From Cryptomeria japonica (taxonomy: Eukaryota; Streptophyta; Pinopsida; Cupressales; Cupressaceae): a stretch of 62,000 nucleotides of DNA. Position numbers and translations under genes: made by a program. The first letter of the stretch is position 1. Each line of letters opens with the position of its first letter. The notes under the pieces are model-generated. The model was not told the DNA's origin, searched no databases, and saw only the letters and a program-made list of their open reading frames with translations. The DNA is taken from contig NC_081414.1 of assembly GCF_030272615.1 (NCBI RefSeq), forward strand, positions 526,795,137 through 526,857,136. Direction: 5' to 3'. Below, one piece after another: positions 31,915 through 44,600 of the stretch.

Positions 31915-34900
31915 CTATATGCTCATTCTTCGCTTTTTAATAAAAGATCTATAATTATCCACTATGCATGCGACTACTTGGATAGGAGGATCAACTACGT
32001 GTTTAATTCTAAATTTATACTTCTTCAAAACTTCATCTGCATGCTTCTTTCCTTTCTCTAGCTCCCCTATTGTCTCTGCCACCTCTTGACACTGAGTGAT
32101 CAAGTATGTGTACCTATCCATGAGGGCAACATCAAACTAGGCCGAAGGTCCTAAGTGTTGAGCTTCATATGCGTCCCACTGATTCAAAACTTGTTGTTGC
32201 TCCATTATTCCGGTACTAGTTAATCCTAGACTGAAGGCTCCAAGCATATGTTTTACAAAATTCTCATATGACAAAATTTCTCTGAGGAGAGGGACCCGAA
32301 TCTCTACCATATCCTTCATATATTGCTGAAACATTTCAATCTTTAGCTCCAAATTGTACACATAAGACTGCAAGTTTTCACAACTCTCCCCTACTAAAAG
32401 GTCTTCCTCCATTATTCTATCTTCCCCTAACCACAACATTTTATTCAAAATTAGGAACTGCTTATTGAAAATGCTTAGCTTCTGTTCCTATTGCGTATCA
32501 CAAGAAGCTAAAGCTCCACCTTCCTATACTGCCCTCTGGTATATCTTCATAGTATCCTGCAAAAATAATCTAATCTTAGCTGCATTTATTTGGGTCCATG
32601 ACTTGGCTGCAGCGGCCACTTGTCTCACCTCCACTAGTGCCTTCACTTCTCCCTCTGGTAGTGAGGAGGTTGATGGTAGGTCATTGACCCTACAAGAGTC
32701 TAGAGGTTTTCTCATCTCAATCAGGAGCTTCTTGTATTGCCCTAGTTGCGCTTTGAGCTCCATGTTTAAAGTATGCTCTTTTTCAACACGCCCCCTGACA
32801 ATACTTGTGGATAGCTCTAAAGTATCTAGCTCTCCCCACTTGGTTTGTTTACCCACCTGGGATATTTGATACTTGGGGGAAGCTTGTCCCTCAGCTTGGA
32901 GTGGAAGCTCCTGACCTTGGGAAGCTGCACTTTTCTTTTTTTCTTCTCAAAAGTGAACTCGAGCCATTGCGGTATATCTTCATCCTTGTCACCTTGATAT
33001 GACACTATATCTGCAGTTATAACATGGACCTTGACCTGCTCCTCTTCTTCATCTCTTTCCTCTGCCTCTGTTTTCTCGGGATCTTGAGGTGAGGCAACTT
33101 GGTGAGCTAGATTGGTTTGGAGAGCCTATTGCTTATGTAACTCTCCCAGTTTGCCACTGACCTCTTCATTAAATATCATCTCTTCCTCACCTGCCTCTAT
33201 TTCACCTTGCCCGAATGTTATATCCTTAAGGAGGTCCTCTTGATCTTGAGGGGTTAGAACTAGTCTTTCATTCAATAGGTCCTTTGCCTCATCCCCTTCT
33301 TTCTCGCCTTCTAGTGGTCAATGTTGCTCAAGATCCTCTTCTTCCTGATCTGAATCAGATTCAATATTCCTAACTTTTATTCCTTCATTGGTAGACCTAA
33401 AGCCCTACACTCCAGGCTGCCCTGCGGGTATATTAACTGGTGGCGGTGTAGGGGCGTTGGTACCTGGATCCTATGTGGCATCTGTTGAAGGTGGTTGAGT
33501 AGGTATATCCTTAGTAATTTCTATTTCTTCTTCCCGCTCTTGGGTACCCTCTCCTGCAGTCTACCCTATATATGTCCTTGGTGGGAGGACTTTAGCCAGA
33601 GGTACTACTCCTAATCCATTGGTCACTCCAAGGTATACTGCCTTCTTCAACAACTCAGACTCCTTCATCTTCTCTTGGAGTTTCTTCATTAAGTCCTCAA
33701 TGCTTTCCTGAGGTTTCCCCCCTAATCAAGATCGGTGGACGCATTTTTTCTTGAGCTTGACCTTGTCTTCTGAGCATACTCCTTGTAACCCCTTGACTAG
33801 GGTACCCCTGAAGTGGACTCCTTCTGTTTTGCCTTTGAGGCACTGGGCCTTACCCTCCGGTTTAACCATTGCTTGGTCCTGTTGATGATCACTTGAGAAA
33901 TTTTTTCAATATTTAGATCTTCATTCACCGACCACTTCATTAGAGAGAGATGTTTCTTATCAATTTCCAGTCCTTTGTATGCCGCATCGAGCAAGTCTCC
34001 ATCATCTCTGAGGTCTTTGGGGAGATTGGTTTCAATTCCAAAATCTCTGATTTGTGGCACGAACAACCGACTATAACTCTTTTCTTTGAATTCAAATCTA
34101 TCCTAAAGGTTAGCCCAAAAATCCTCCAATCTTGGCTTGTGTCCCTCATATGCCTTAGGCATAGCTTGTTTGAGTTTCACGTAGGGATCATAGAACTCCC
34201 TAGCATAATCATAATCCTTCAGGTTCAAATCTTGAAGCTCTGGCTCTACTAATTTTGCATTCTGTATTTTTTAGCACATGAAATATCCAATTGATGCCAT
34301 GAAATCAATACCTGTTTTATGTTTTGAAGATAAAAGAGACTTGAGGCCCAAAAGTTGCCTTACATACTCCAGCAAAATTACTCTATCATTTTAGTATCGG
34401 GGCAGCAACATTGGGTTCCCTGTGAATCCGCTAACCCTGATGTAGGTTGAGCATGGGTTTTGGATGAACCAACATGCCCACTCTCAGATAATAGCCATGG
34501 CCTCTGGGCTAATCTGGTATCCTGTATCCCCTGTTAATTTGATTATTACTGGGAAAATAAAGGCATCAATAATTCTCTTGAAATGAGCCTTTGCATTGGC
34601 TAAAGTGAGCTAGGAATAATACTCCCATACCTTCTTCTGTCCTTTCTCCTCTCCCAATTGACCCTCTACCTATAGCCCTGGGAGCTTTCTAGCTTTGGCA
34701 GCTACCCTGATGATATAAGTCTGGTGAAATTCTTTCATTTGTTTGCAGATATTGTCGGAGAGGATTTGCGACCAATCAAAATATTGCTTCCCTATTAAGA
34801 TAGTGATCATAAACTGGAACATCCAGGGATGGAAATGCTTGCAATCGGGCTTGCCAAAGGCCTTGCTCAACATAATGATTAAGTCCTTCTTAGGCTCCTT

Positions 34901-35431
34901 GAAGTCTACCCTCAGGATCTCTGTTGCCTTGAGGCCTGTTTTCCTTTCTTCTTCCAACCAATTTTCATCCATGTGCCTTTTATTTAATGCAACTTTGTCA
35001 TTCCATGCCTTTAAGGCCTCTTCTTCAGTTAAAAGGAATATCTCTTCTTTGATCGGGATACCAAACACAAACCCCAACATGTCGGGAGACAAGTCTATAA
35101 CAGTTTTCCCTTGTGCATCTTTGCATTTTCTAGTACCTGAGTTATAAAATGGGGCAATTGTCATTATGAACTCAGGTGCTTGTACTGACTACGGAAAAAT
35201 AGTGGCTTCCACCATGCCCGATCTTTTGATTCTCTGGTGGAGGGCCTCCAATCTAGGTTTGTCTAACTGAGTCTAGATATCCTCAATTTCTATATTGCCA
35301 ATTTCTATATATGTGACCCACCTGATTTGATCATCCAACTTCGAAGCGTAGACCTATCCCTGATAATGATACTTCATGGTGGCTGGGAGTCTATCAATTT
35401 CTTTGCCTCTTTTGTTGGAGGACGATTCCAT
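31915..35431 (-). pseudogene. LTR-resident ORF of element C, right copy
   Basis: The uninterrupted-by-transposon counterpart of the left copy, starting MESSSNKRGKEIDRLP at 35431 and ending RRMSI at 31915. It has several stops and at least one frameshift (between about 33700 and 32860). Same order: globular N-terminal region with DLSPDMLGFVFGIPIKEEIF, basic SKAKQK stretch, acidic middle, coiled-coil C-terminal region (MKDMVEIRVPLLREILSYEN; ECVA-type ITQCQEVAETIGELEKGKK). It lies in the same orientation as gag and upstream of it, so it would be the first frame of a transcript starting at the LTR TATA box. Family not recognised. Confidence 0.65.
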
Positions 35432-35789
35432 CTAACCACTCAAATCTGCAAGAAGAAAACAAATTTTCAATCCTTGATTATAATCATAAAAGTTCATGTG
35501 CTTCGGGACTTTGGGGTCCCGGGGTCTCGGGCTAGGTACATATGAATGTAGTCTAGAACTCCAGGGTTCCAGGTTTGGGAAATTAAGCTCATCTCTGAAT
35601 CTCGGGGTCTTGAGTCAAATAGGATTTAGCAAAAAGACTTTCAAAAAAGACCAACCTCAGAACTTCAGGGTTTCGGGGTTCCGGGCTGGGTGACAGGAAG
35701 TCCTTCGCAAAAAGGAATAATCCAGAACTCTGGGGATTTGAGGTCATTAAAAGTATAGTCAATAAATCCTAGAACCACCCAAAACTCTA

Positions 35790-35833
35790 GGGGTTTGGGG
35801 TTTAGGGTTTGGGGTTTGGGGTTTGGGGTTTGG
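35790..35833 (+). repeat. Short telomere-like TTTGGGG/TTTAGGG array
   Basis: Six seven-base units, five TTTGGGG and one TTTAGGG (the plant telomere unit), in a place where the left LTR has ordinary minisatellite units instead. Confidence 0.8.
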
Positions 35834-36128
35834 AAAAGCCAACCACACGAAACTTCGGGGGTCCGGGGTTCTGGGTTTTGGAAAACTAGGATAGGCGGGC
35901 AAACAAAAAGGACGAAAGAAATGAAAAGAAAGCAAACAAAAGCAAACACTCGGCAATGAAAGAAAATCTAATCTACAAAACAACCAAAAGAGGCAAGAAA
36001 ATCGCCAACCTAGTGAATCAAAATGCCCAAAACGCCAAGAAAAACTCGGAAGTCCGGAGGTTCGCGGCTTGGAAATAAGGAAGAAGGAGCTCTGAATGTG
36101 CAAATGAACTTTAAAAGTTCATATTTCT

Positions 36129-36136
36129 TATTTATA
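36129..36136 (-). promoter_or_regulatory. TATA box of the element C 5' LTR
   Basis: Minus strand reads GGTATAAATAAG. It lies 480 bases from the LTR's U3 end and about 700 bases upstream of the LTR-resident ORF. It is missing from the left LTR because of a deletion there. Confidence 0.5.
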
Positions 36137-36612
36137 CCCGCTCCCAAGCCTGTCTATACGAAGGCTTTAAAAATGACCTCGGGACTCCGAGGTCCTGAGG
36201 TTTCGAGCTTGATAAAAGAATGGAAACACCTTACCTCGGAACTCCCAGGGTCCGGGGTTCTGAAGCAAGCAAAAAAAAAGGGCCACCTCGGGACTTTGGA
36301 GTTCTGAGGCAAAAGACACAAAACCTCGGGACTCCGAGACTCCAGAGTTCCAAGGCAAAAGATGCAGAACATGTACCTCATGACTTTAGAGATCCAGAGT
36401 TATGAGGTGAGAAGACAACAAAAGAACAAGAGAGACCAACCTTGGGACTCCAGAATTCGAAGGAAAAATAAAAGAACAAAAGAAAAGGGACCTATGGACT
36501 CTGGAGTTCCGAGGTCAGAAACCAAAAGAACAAAGCAAAAGCAAAGACAAGACAGGGATCCATACTTCGACGCAAGGAGACTAAATGCGGAATAGATATG
36601 CAAGGCATAATA

Positions 36613-38999
36613 GGTCCGCCCCCAGAGATTTTGGAGTCCTCATGCTGGTCTGCAATCAATCGTCCCTAACTAGAGTCGTTGTTAGGACTGTATTTTAAAA
36701 TTTCCTAGGGTTAGGGTTTTTTGTTTTGCCTTGGCTTCAGAGTGCTTTTTTGAAATCACTTTGGTGGGTATTCTTTTTTATTAGTAACATGCTTTCCTGA
36801 TCACCTTTAGCTTAAGTAATTTCCTCATTGGTTTCTTATCGTTTGAGACCAGCCCTGTGTCCTAGCACTTTCTTTTCAGCCAATAGTTTTTGAATAAGGG
36901 AAAATAGGTTTTGATGGGCCCTTGAAATCCATTACAAACAAAAGATTATAAGATATTCATTAAAGCGCTACAGAAAGAAAGAGACAGGAAACAAGAAAAG
37001 GACAGCTGACCAGCAAAACTTTTCAGCCAATAGTTATAACGTGTGAAGGTCTTAAGTTTATTGCATCCCTCCTATTTTAATTTTTTATATGCCCAATTTT
37101 TTTGCCCCTTCTTTATGATGTCCTAGGTGCATGTCTTATGCGCATGTGCTTCAAGTAATTTTTTAGTTGGTCCTAGCTCCAATGGCCCTCGACACGTGTT
37201 GAGATGTTTTACATGCCTTGTCGGGTTTCTGAGTTCTATCTGATGTAGCAACTTGGTGATATTCCAAAAGCTAGCTTGCGACTCAATGAAACCCTTTTAA
37301 CTTCTTTACCAAGTCTCGAGTGGTGTTATCTACCACAATGGTGCCAAGTATTTGTGTTTGCCTCGCCAATAGGAACAATAAATAGAGCTAAAATCTCAAC
37401 CCAAAGATTGGTCATTCATTCTGAGTAGCTATTATCTCCATGAATGAAGTTCATTTACTTGTCAACCCATGGACGTATTACTTGAAATGAGTCTGCATTT
37501 AATATGCACTAAGTTCTAGTTATAGTCATTTTGAACTACTACAACAACTAAAACTATTTGAAATAAACAAGCGAAAACATAACAACTGAATGGCTATAGG
37601 AAATCTTAACATTAACAGAAGATTCTAATCAAATAACTATTAACTAAGTTCAGAGCTGACAAATAGGAACTACTCTGTCTGCTTTGGCTGCAGGAATAGT
37701 CACAAGATATGGTTCCAGTGGCTGCAGGAATAGTCAGTCACTAGAACTTCTACTGCAACAAAGGGAAAACTTAATCTAACAAATGCACAGGAATACTCAC
37801 CAAGTGGGCCCCCTTGGATGAGTGTATCCTGACTTCAAAAGATGATTCTATATACTCAAAATAACATAGCTTTTATTCATTGTTTTCAAAAGTTGATACA
37901 ACACATGAAATGAAAGAAATACTTCAAGTTCTGGAAAACTCTGTCTCATGATGTCTAACCTCTAAGAAGAGGTGCAATCCTTTATTTAAAAGAAAACTAT
38001 AACAAACTTCCTACTATCTAGATCACGCCCATGAAATGAGGCAAAAAAAATTTATGACTGCAAAGAGAAGAAGTTGTTCCACAGGAAACATGGAACTCAG
38101 CTAAACCGCAACCAAGAATATAGCATGGCGGTGTTATTAGATTGATGTTTGTTGAAGACAAACATAAATGAATCTGGTATTGCCTTGCTACTCCTTTGCT
38201 GATTCATACACACACCATCTTCTCTGTTGTTTTGAATGTTTAACCACCCTTGAATATCTCCAACTGCTTTTATGACGTGATTCTTCATCTGGCTTGTAAT
38301 AACTGCTTCTGCAGCAACTCATTTATTCTGCATTTAAAAGTTAGAACATACAAGCATACATATATATCTACTTTCATTAATTATAACACTTATTCATCCA
38401 CACATGATATTACCTATATAATCCACATGGCAACAAGAATAATAGGTCAAAACAATATGGGGTTAAATGGGTTTAGTTATCATCAAGAATGCACATAGTC
38501 AAACTTTAACACATCACATGACTCAAACACTATCCCAATGTGAAACTTAAAACATAGAAAAAACTTATAAGTTATAGGAATAAAAGAGCTATTATTTCAG
38601 CTCATCATGTCCCCCAACTTAATGTCTTGCTGATCCTCCAGCAAGAGGAAAATTTCTTATTCAGGAACTAACTCATAAATCGCCTATGGTTCCTTGTCCT
38701 GCACCTCTTGTTTCTGTGCCTAAATTTCATGGGTTATTAAGCTAATTAGCGAATAAGAACGAATAACCAATTCCTAACAAATTAACAAACAAACAAACAT
38801 AATCAATGAAAATCAATACTAAATAAGGAATAAATTCAAATAAGAAACTCCCTCATTCTGCATCTTTGCATACATTGTGTTTCTCCAATTTGAGTGGTTG
38901 GTGGCTCTCAGGTATTGCACCAATATCCTGCATACAAATACTTTGAATACTATGATTCCAAAAAAGCTAGATACTAGAGGGCTGAATGCTAGATCGAAT
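36613..38999. other. Unassigned repeat-like DNA between elements C and E
   Basis: No convincing gene in six frames. AT-rich with short CAAACAAACA runs. Part of the right end may belong to the 3' LTR of element E, whose left edge I could not place. Confidence 0.5.
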
Positions 39000-39016
39000 T
39001 GATGAAAATGATGCTT

Positions 39017-39025
39017 AATTTATAG
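39017..39025 (-). promoter_or_regulatory. TATA-like box of the element E LTR
   Basis: Minus strand reads CTATAAATTAAG, in the position expected from A's LTR. Confidence 0.4.
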
Positions 39026-39762
39026 ATTTTCAACACAAAGGGGGTGAGAAATAGAACTCAAGTGTTGATTGGGAGACAACTGATTTTAGATTGATCAGTT
39101 AACGGAGTTGATTGATTTGTTAACTAAGATTGATTGACTTGTTAACTCATTTGATTGAGTAGTCAACTAGATTGATTGGAGAGTGAACTGAATAGACTAG
39201 GTAGATGACTGAATTGATGGATTAGTCATAAAAAGTTGATTTTGAGTTAAAAAGGATGATTGATGAGTTAACTGATTAGACAACTGATTTTAGCATGTGT
39301 TGTAGGAATTTGAAATTGAATTTGATTTTCATTTTCAATTTGGATTTGAATTTGGTCATTCGAAAGCTGAAATGCACATGAAATTAACTGAAATTCAGAT
39401 CTGGTGAAATGAGATGCGGTCAACTATCAGGTGGGAGGGATACTATAAAGGTAGGGCTAGCTTGAATGATACAAGCTAGAAGTTCTGGGATCATGGGCCG
39501 AGTGGAGAAAGTTTGATGATTTGGAATTAGATGAAATTAATTAAAATTCGAATTTGGGAGAAATATGAAATGAAATTAGATGGAATTAATTGAAATTATG
39601 ATTTGGGGAATTGGAGGAATTTAATTAATTAATTAAAATAATTTAAATGAAATTATTTAAACTTAAGAGATTAAATTAATTAAATAATAAAGATTATTTA
39701 ATTAAAGAATAAATCATAATTAATTAAATAATGGATATTTAATTAATAATTGAGACAGGGTT

Positions 39763-39780
39763 AACTGATTAACATGATTT
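39763..39780. repeat. LINE target site duplication, left copy
   Basis: AACTGATTAACATGATTT, 18 bases, identical to 47899-47916. The length is typical of LINE target-primed insertion. Confidence 0.92.
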
Positions 39781-39810
39781 ATTAAGTTTGGTTGCACGCA
39801 CCCCATAACA

Positions 39811-41519
39811 ATGGAGAGCTCGCGTGGAGGTGGAGAAGGCGGTAATGGAAGAATTCAAAATTTGAATTCTTTGCAAGGCAGGAACTCTGGTTCCAATGGA
39901 GGGAGCGACCAAATCGATCAACCTGGCCCGATGGGGGAGAAGGACAAGCCTCTGGATATTCTGCACGCTGACGGTACTCTGCCAGAGAAGAATGTGGGTT
40001 CTGGAAACACGGTGGGGGGGTCTAGCGGGGGGTCCAGCCCATGTGAAGCCATTTTGGAGAATGGAAAAGAATCTAGAAAGTGGTCATCCCTCTTTCGAAC
40101 TAGACCATCTGGAAAATCCTCCTTGTCTCCTGTCAAGAATATATCAGACCTGACTGGTGGTAAGTTCACCATTTCTATCCCTGACTCGGTTTTGGATCAT
40201 AATATAAGTAGTATGTCGAACTCTCTGGTGGGTGAATTCTTGGGACCATGCCCAAACATTGAAGTTGTTAGGGCTTATGTCAAACGGAAATGGGATTTGA
40301 AAGGTAATGTTGAAATTTTAGCTCTGCCCAAAGGCCTCCTCACCTTTGCCATTTCCTGTGAAGAAGATAAAATAAGGATCCTTTGTGGTAATCCTTGTTT
40401 GGTTGGAAAGACAACTCTAGTCCTTCAGAAATGGCATCCGAATCTAAACATGAGTGATTCTCTTCTGGTGCAAGTCCCAGTTTGGGTTAAGTTACCAGGT
40501 CTACCTCTTGAGTATTGGGCAGAAAGTATTTTCTCAGGTATAGCAAGATCCTTTGGTGAGCTCCTCTCAATAGATCCAGTCACTACTTCAAGAAGGAGGC
40601 TCACTCATGCCAAATTTTGTGTAGGGATCGCCCACGATGTAGATATGCCTGAGCAGATAGATATAGTGTCAAAGTTGGGAACGTGGAAACAACAGATTGA
40701 ATACGAATCCATCCCCTTTGCTTGCTTTCATTGCAAGAAAGCAAGTCACTCGGCCAAACATTGTCCTCTCAAGCCTAAAGGGGAGAACAAGCAAGCCAAA
40801 CCTATAGTAGAAAGTAAAAAGGCTCCGAAGAAAAAGGTATGGCAAGTCAAAAATTCAAAAAATAAGGAAACTAACCTTGTTGATACCAACTGTTTTGGAC
40901 CCCTAGGGGAGAATAAGGAAGTGGTCTCCCCAGCCTCTGTCTCTAATCATCTCCCCCCTAGGAAGCTCTGAGGAAGGAACAAATGAAAGTAGACAACCCC
41001 CTGGTAGGGCATATCCGAATAGAGGAAATAAAAGATCAGAATGAATCTTCTAAAGAAAATACCAAGATGGTAATTGTTGACACCTTGGCCAGCAAGGAAG
41101 CTCCCAATAAAGAGGATTAGAAGGATAAGGATACTAAGGAAGTGGAACAATATGAGGAAGGGGAGATCACTGGCCCACAAGAAGAAAAGATTGACTCTTC
41201 CCCTCTCACGATCAGGTCCGATATGCAAGAAGCCCAGAAATGTGCTATATTGGGTATGAACCTTTCGGATTCAGATCAAGCCTCTAAAATAGTCAATAGT
41301 TCTACACATTATTCCAGATCACCTAATTGGGGTAATGAAGAGGAAATTTCTAGAATTCTTAGTAACCCTGAAGTAGTTTTTGAGAAAGAAATAGATTGGA
41401 AAATTCCAAAACACAGGAACAAAAAAGGATCCACTCCCTCAGTCGTCGAATTAAGGAAGTCTAGTAGAATTGCTCAGGTTGATGTCAAGTATGTCTCCTC
41501 ATCCCCAGGTCAACCTTAA
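39811..41519 (+). pseudogene. LINE ORF1: DUF4283-like RNA-binding protein with zinc knuckle
   Basis: The first 386 codons (39811-40971) are open. There is a Gly/Ser-rich N-terminus, a DUF4283-like region (SLVGEFLGPCPNIEVVRAYV, VQVPVWVKLPGLPLEYW, CVGIAHDVDMPEQIDIV) and a zinc knuckle CFHCKKASHSAKHC (CX2CX4HX4C), then a Lys-rich tail. A frameshift near 40960 and one stop (about 41118) separate the acidic C-terminal part, which continues to 41519. This is the usual plant L1 ORF1 protein, expected to coat LINE RNA. ORF2 starts 90 bases downstream. Confidence 0.88.
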
Positions 41520-41608
41520 AACCACAAAGTCAGAGATAAGGAGGCCATCAAGAACATAGCAGATGGGACTCAGAAGACTTTGAAGGAGTTAGGAATTGGT
41601 AAGTAATT

Positions 41609-44600
41609 ATGAAGATTGTCTCTTGGAACATTATGGGACTTAATAATCCCCACAAGCATGATATTATTAGGAATATTATTAGGGATAGCAAACCTGATAA
41701 TTTTCTTATTCAAGAAACAAAGATGAGTAGAGATAAGGTTGAAGCTTTGAAATTCTTTAAATCTGGGAGTATCAGTGGTGGCAACTCAGAAGGTGCCTTT
41801 GGAGGCATTTTAACAATTTGGAATCTCAATAGTGTTAAAGGTCATGTTCTTATTCAAGAAAGCAATTTTTCTTGCATTAAATTTGAGCATTTAAAAGATG
41901 GAACCTCTTGGGTCCTCACTAACATTTATGCTCCTAACACCTTGAAAGCTAGAAGCATTTTTTGGAAAAAACTTATGGAAATAAGGGACAGCTTCAAGAA
42001 CCTCAGTTGGCTAGTCATGGGAGACTTCAACACCCCTTTGAGAGAGGAGGAAAAATTTGGTGGAAGCCCTTCTCAGTTGGATAGCAGACTGGCCCTCATG
42101 GATTTTATAAACACTCAGGCTCTTAATGATGTGGAGATGCAGGGTTGCAATTACACTTGGACTAATAGGAGGGCTGGAAATGACCTTATTCAAGTTCACC
42201 TTGACAAGGCTCTTATTTCTGATGATTGGTACATACATTATTTCTATTCTCTATCTGCTCACATTCGGGTTGGGTCTGACCACTATCCCATAACTCTTTT
42301 TGCTAACCCCATAAACAGAAGAAGGCACTTTCCTTTTAGATTTGAAAAAATGTGGACTCTTCATACGGATCTCACCCATAAAATTTAGGAATGGTGGAAC
42401 ATAGAAGTTAAGGGTACTACCATGTATAGAGTTGTGAAGAAACTCAAAAGCATAAAAGACAATATAAGGACTTGGAACAAATCCAGCTTTGAGAATATTT
42501 TTTAGGCCAAAGGAAAAATTCAGGAAGACCTCAATAAAATACATGTACAAATCCAGAAGGATGAATTCTCTACTGTGACTATTGCTAAAGAAAATGGGAT
42601 CCTCAAAAAATACCATGAAATCATTGCTAAAGAAGAAGTTTTTTGGAAGCAGAGGTCTAGATGTATCTAGTTGAAGGAAGGAGATAAGAATACTAGATTC
42701 TTTCATATGTCGACTATCAAACATAAAGCAGCTAATAGGATCAAAAAACTGATGGTGGACAATGGGGAGCTGGTTAAGGAGGAGGAGATAAGAAATGAGG
42801 CCAAAAGCTTCTTCACTGATCTTCTTTGTAGGGATCAAAGCCTGGATGTTGATGTTCAAAGTCACTTCCTTCAGAACATTCCTTGCCTTATTGATGAGCA
42901 GAAGAATGCCTTCCTAACTTCTATACCTTCGAACTTGGAGATCAGAAATGTTGTCTTTTCTTTTGAAGGTAACAAAGCCCATGGACCTGATGGTCTCCCC
43001 ATGTTCTTCCAAGAATTCTGGGATATTGTTGGGAAAGATGTCTCCAATGGGGTTAAAGAATTTTTTGGGGCTAGAAAACTTTTGAAAGAGATTAATGGCA
43101 CCTTCATTTCTTTAATCCCGAAAATTCAAGGTGTTGACTCCATGGATAAGTTCAGGCCAATCAGCTTATGCAACTCTTTTTATATGATAATTTCCAAGGT
43201 CCTAACCTCCAAACTCTTGAAAGTCCTTCCTTCTTTGATTAGTCATCAACAAAATGGTTTTGTGCCAGGAAGACAAATTCTTGATTCCATCATAACTATC
43301 CATGAGAATATCCATTCCCTTGTTATGGCTAAGAAATGAGGTTTTATCCTCAAGCTTGACCTATCTAAGGCCTACAACTGGGTTGATTGGTCTTTCCACA
43401 TGAAGGTCCTTTTGGCTTTTGGCTTCTCTAACAAATGTGTGGACCTCTTTAAGCAAATCATCTCCTCTGCCTCCTTTGTTGTTCTTGTTAACGAATCTCC
43501 CTCCTCCTTCTTTAAAGCCTCCAGAGGACTGAGGCAAGGGGACCCCATCTCCCCTATCCTCTTCATTATTATGGTTGAATGTTTTGGTAGGTCCATGGAA
43601 AGTATGGTGACTAGAGGTATTTTTAAAGGTCTCCAACCTTCCTTTTCTGATCATACTTACTCCAACCAACAATTTGTGGATGACACCATTGTTATGGGGG
43701 ATTCAAGCATTTCGGAAGCCAGAATCCTGAAGGACACCCTTTATAAGTTTGCTTCTGCTTCTGGCTAGCTTATCAACTGGGTTAAAAGTGAAGTGTTTTT
43801 CATCAACACTCCTGAGAGAAGACAACATAGAATCAACAGAATTCTGGAATGTCGGACTGCTGATCTTCCTGCTACTTATCTTAGTCTCCCCCTAGGCATT
43901 GCTCCACCTAATTCCTTTTGGAGTTCTCTGGTGGATAAATTTCAAAGAAAGCTTGCTGGTTGGAAAGGTGCTCTCTTAAGTCAGGCTAGCAAGCTTCAAC
44001 TTCTTAAAGCATCCCTTCAAAGCATTCCTATTTATGCCCTTAGCCTCTTTAAAATTCTAGTTAAGTATGTTGATGCTATTGAGAAAATTCAAAAAACAAT
44101 TCTTTGGTTAGGGGTAGAAGAAAAGAAAAGAATGGCATTAGGGGCTTGGGACAAGGTTTGTAGATTGAAAAGTAAAGGTGGTCTAGGCATGAGGAGAATC
44201 CGGACCCTCAATGAAGCTCTTTTATCCAAACAAGTTTGGAGATTGTTCCACTCTGATAGTGAAAGGTGTAAAATTTGGAGAAGTAAGTATCCTCTTTTGT
44301 CTTCTTCTTTTCTCTCTTTCATCGATTCTGATTTCAGTATTAATGGGTCCCATATTTGGAATCATGCCTCTAAGTGTAAAGACAACATTGCTAAAGGGGT
44401 GAAATGGAGAGTTGGTAATGGTAGGAAAGTTAGATTTTGGGAGGACCCCTGGTTACTTGATAAGCCTTTGATTGAAATCCCTGATTGGGCACCTTTTGTT
44501 GCCCCCTGTATTAGAGTCTTTGGCTCCTTGGTTGTATTAGATAGGTGCTAAATGGAAGAACATTGAAAGTATCCACCCTGAGATTATCAATCTTAAGAAT

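Larger units (their letters stand above)
35500..36380. repeat. GC-rich minisatellite in C's right LTR
   Basis: Repeated CTCGGGACTCCGAGGTCCTGAGG / CCGGGGTTCTGGG-type units, irregular and interleaved with A-rich spacers, flanking the TATA-bearing segment on both sides. Local unequal exchange between units can explain the length difference with the left LTR. Confidence 0.75.
1..36612 (-). mobile_element. Element C: Ty3/gypsy retrotransposon with very long terminal repeats (left end outside window)
   Basis: A minus-strand element. Its internal part (23046-30909) encodes, in transcription order, gag, protease, an archaeal-type RNase H, reverse transcriptase, RNase H and integrase. It is flanked by direct repeats: 30910-36612 on the right matches 1-382 plus 18580-23045 on the left, the left copy being split by element A. 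The right repeat starts TGTTGACA directly next to a primer-site-like stretch, and the left copy ends AACA, which fits LTRs of about 5.7 kb. Against this, no clear polypurine tract adjoins 23045 and the outer target duplication cannot be checked because the left end is missing. LTRs are my preferred reading; a direct duplication is the alternative. Confidence 0.7.
30910..36612 (-). repeat. Element C 5' LTR (right copy), about 5.7 kb
   Basis: Starts TGTTGACA at 30910 and ends near 36612 at AGGCATAATA (the left copy ends AACA). It contains, in element sense: a U3-like part with a TATA box at 36129-36136, GC-rich minisatellite, an ORF from 35431 to 31915, then about 1 kb of AT-rich sequence to the primer site. 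If the TATA box is the start, R-U5 is over 5 kb, exceptional for an LTR. Confidence 0.65.

Noticed and set aside
35790-35833. True interstitial telomere from chromosome fusion
   Set aside because: Only six units, mostly TTTGGGG, embedded in an LTR minisatellite of similar sequence.
38920-38950. CCTGCATACA near 38928 as the edge of element E's LTR
   Set aside because: It matches A's LTR terminus only in the reverse orientation and has no supporting flank.
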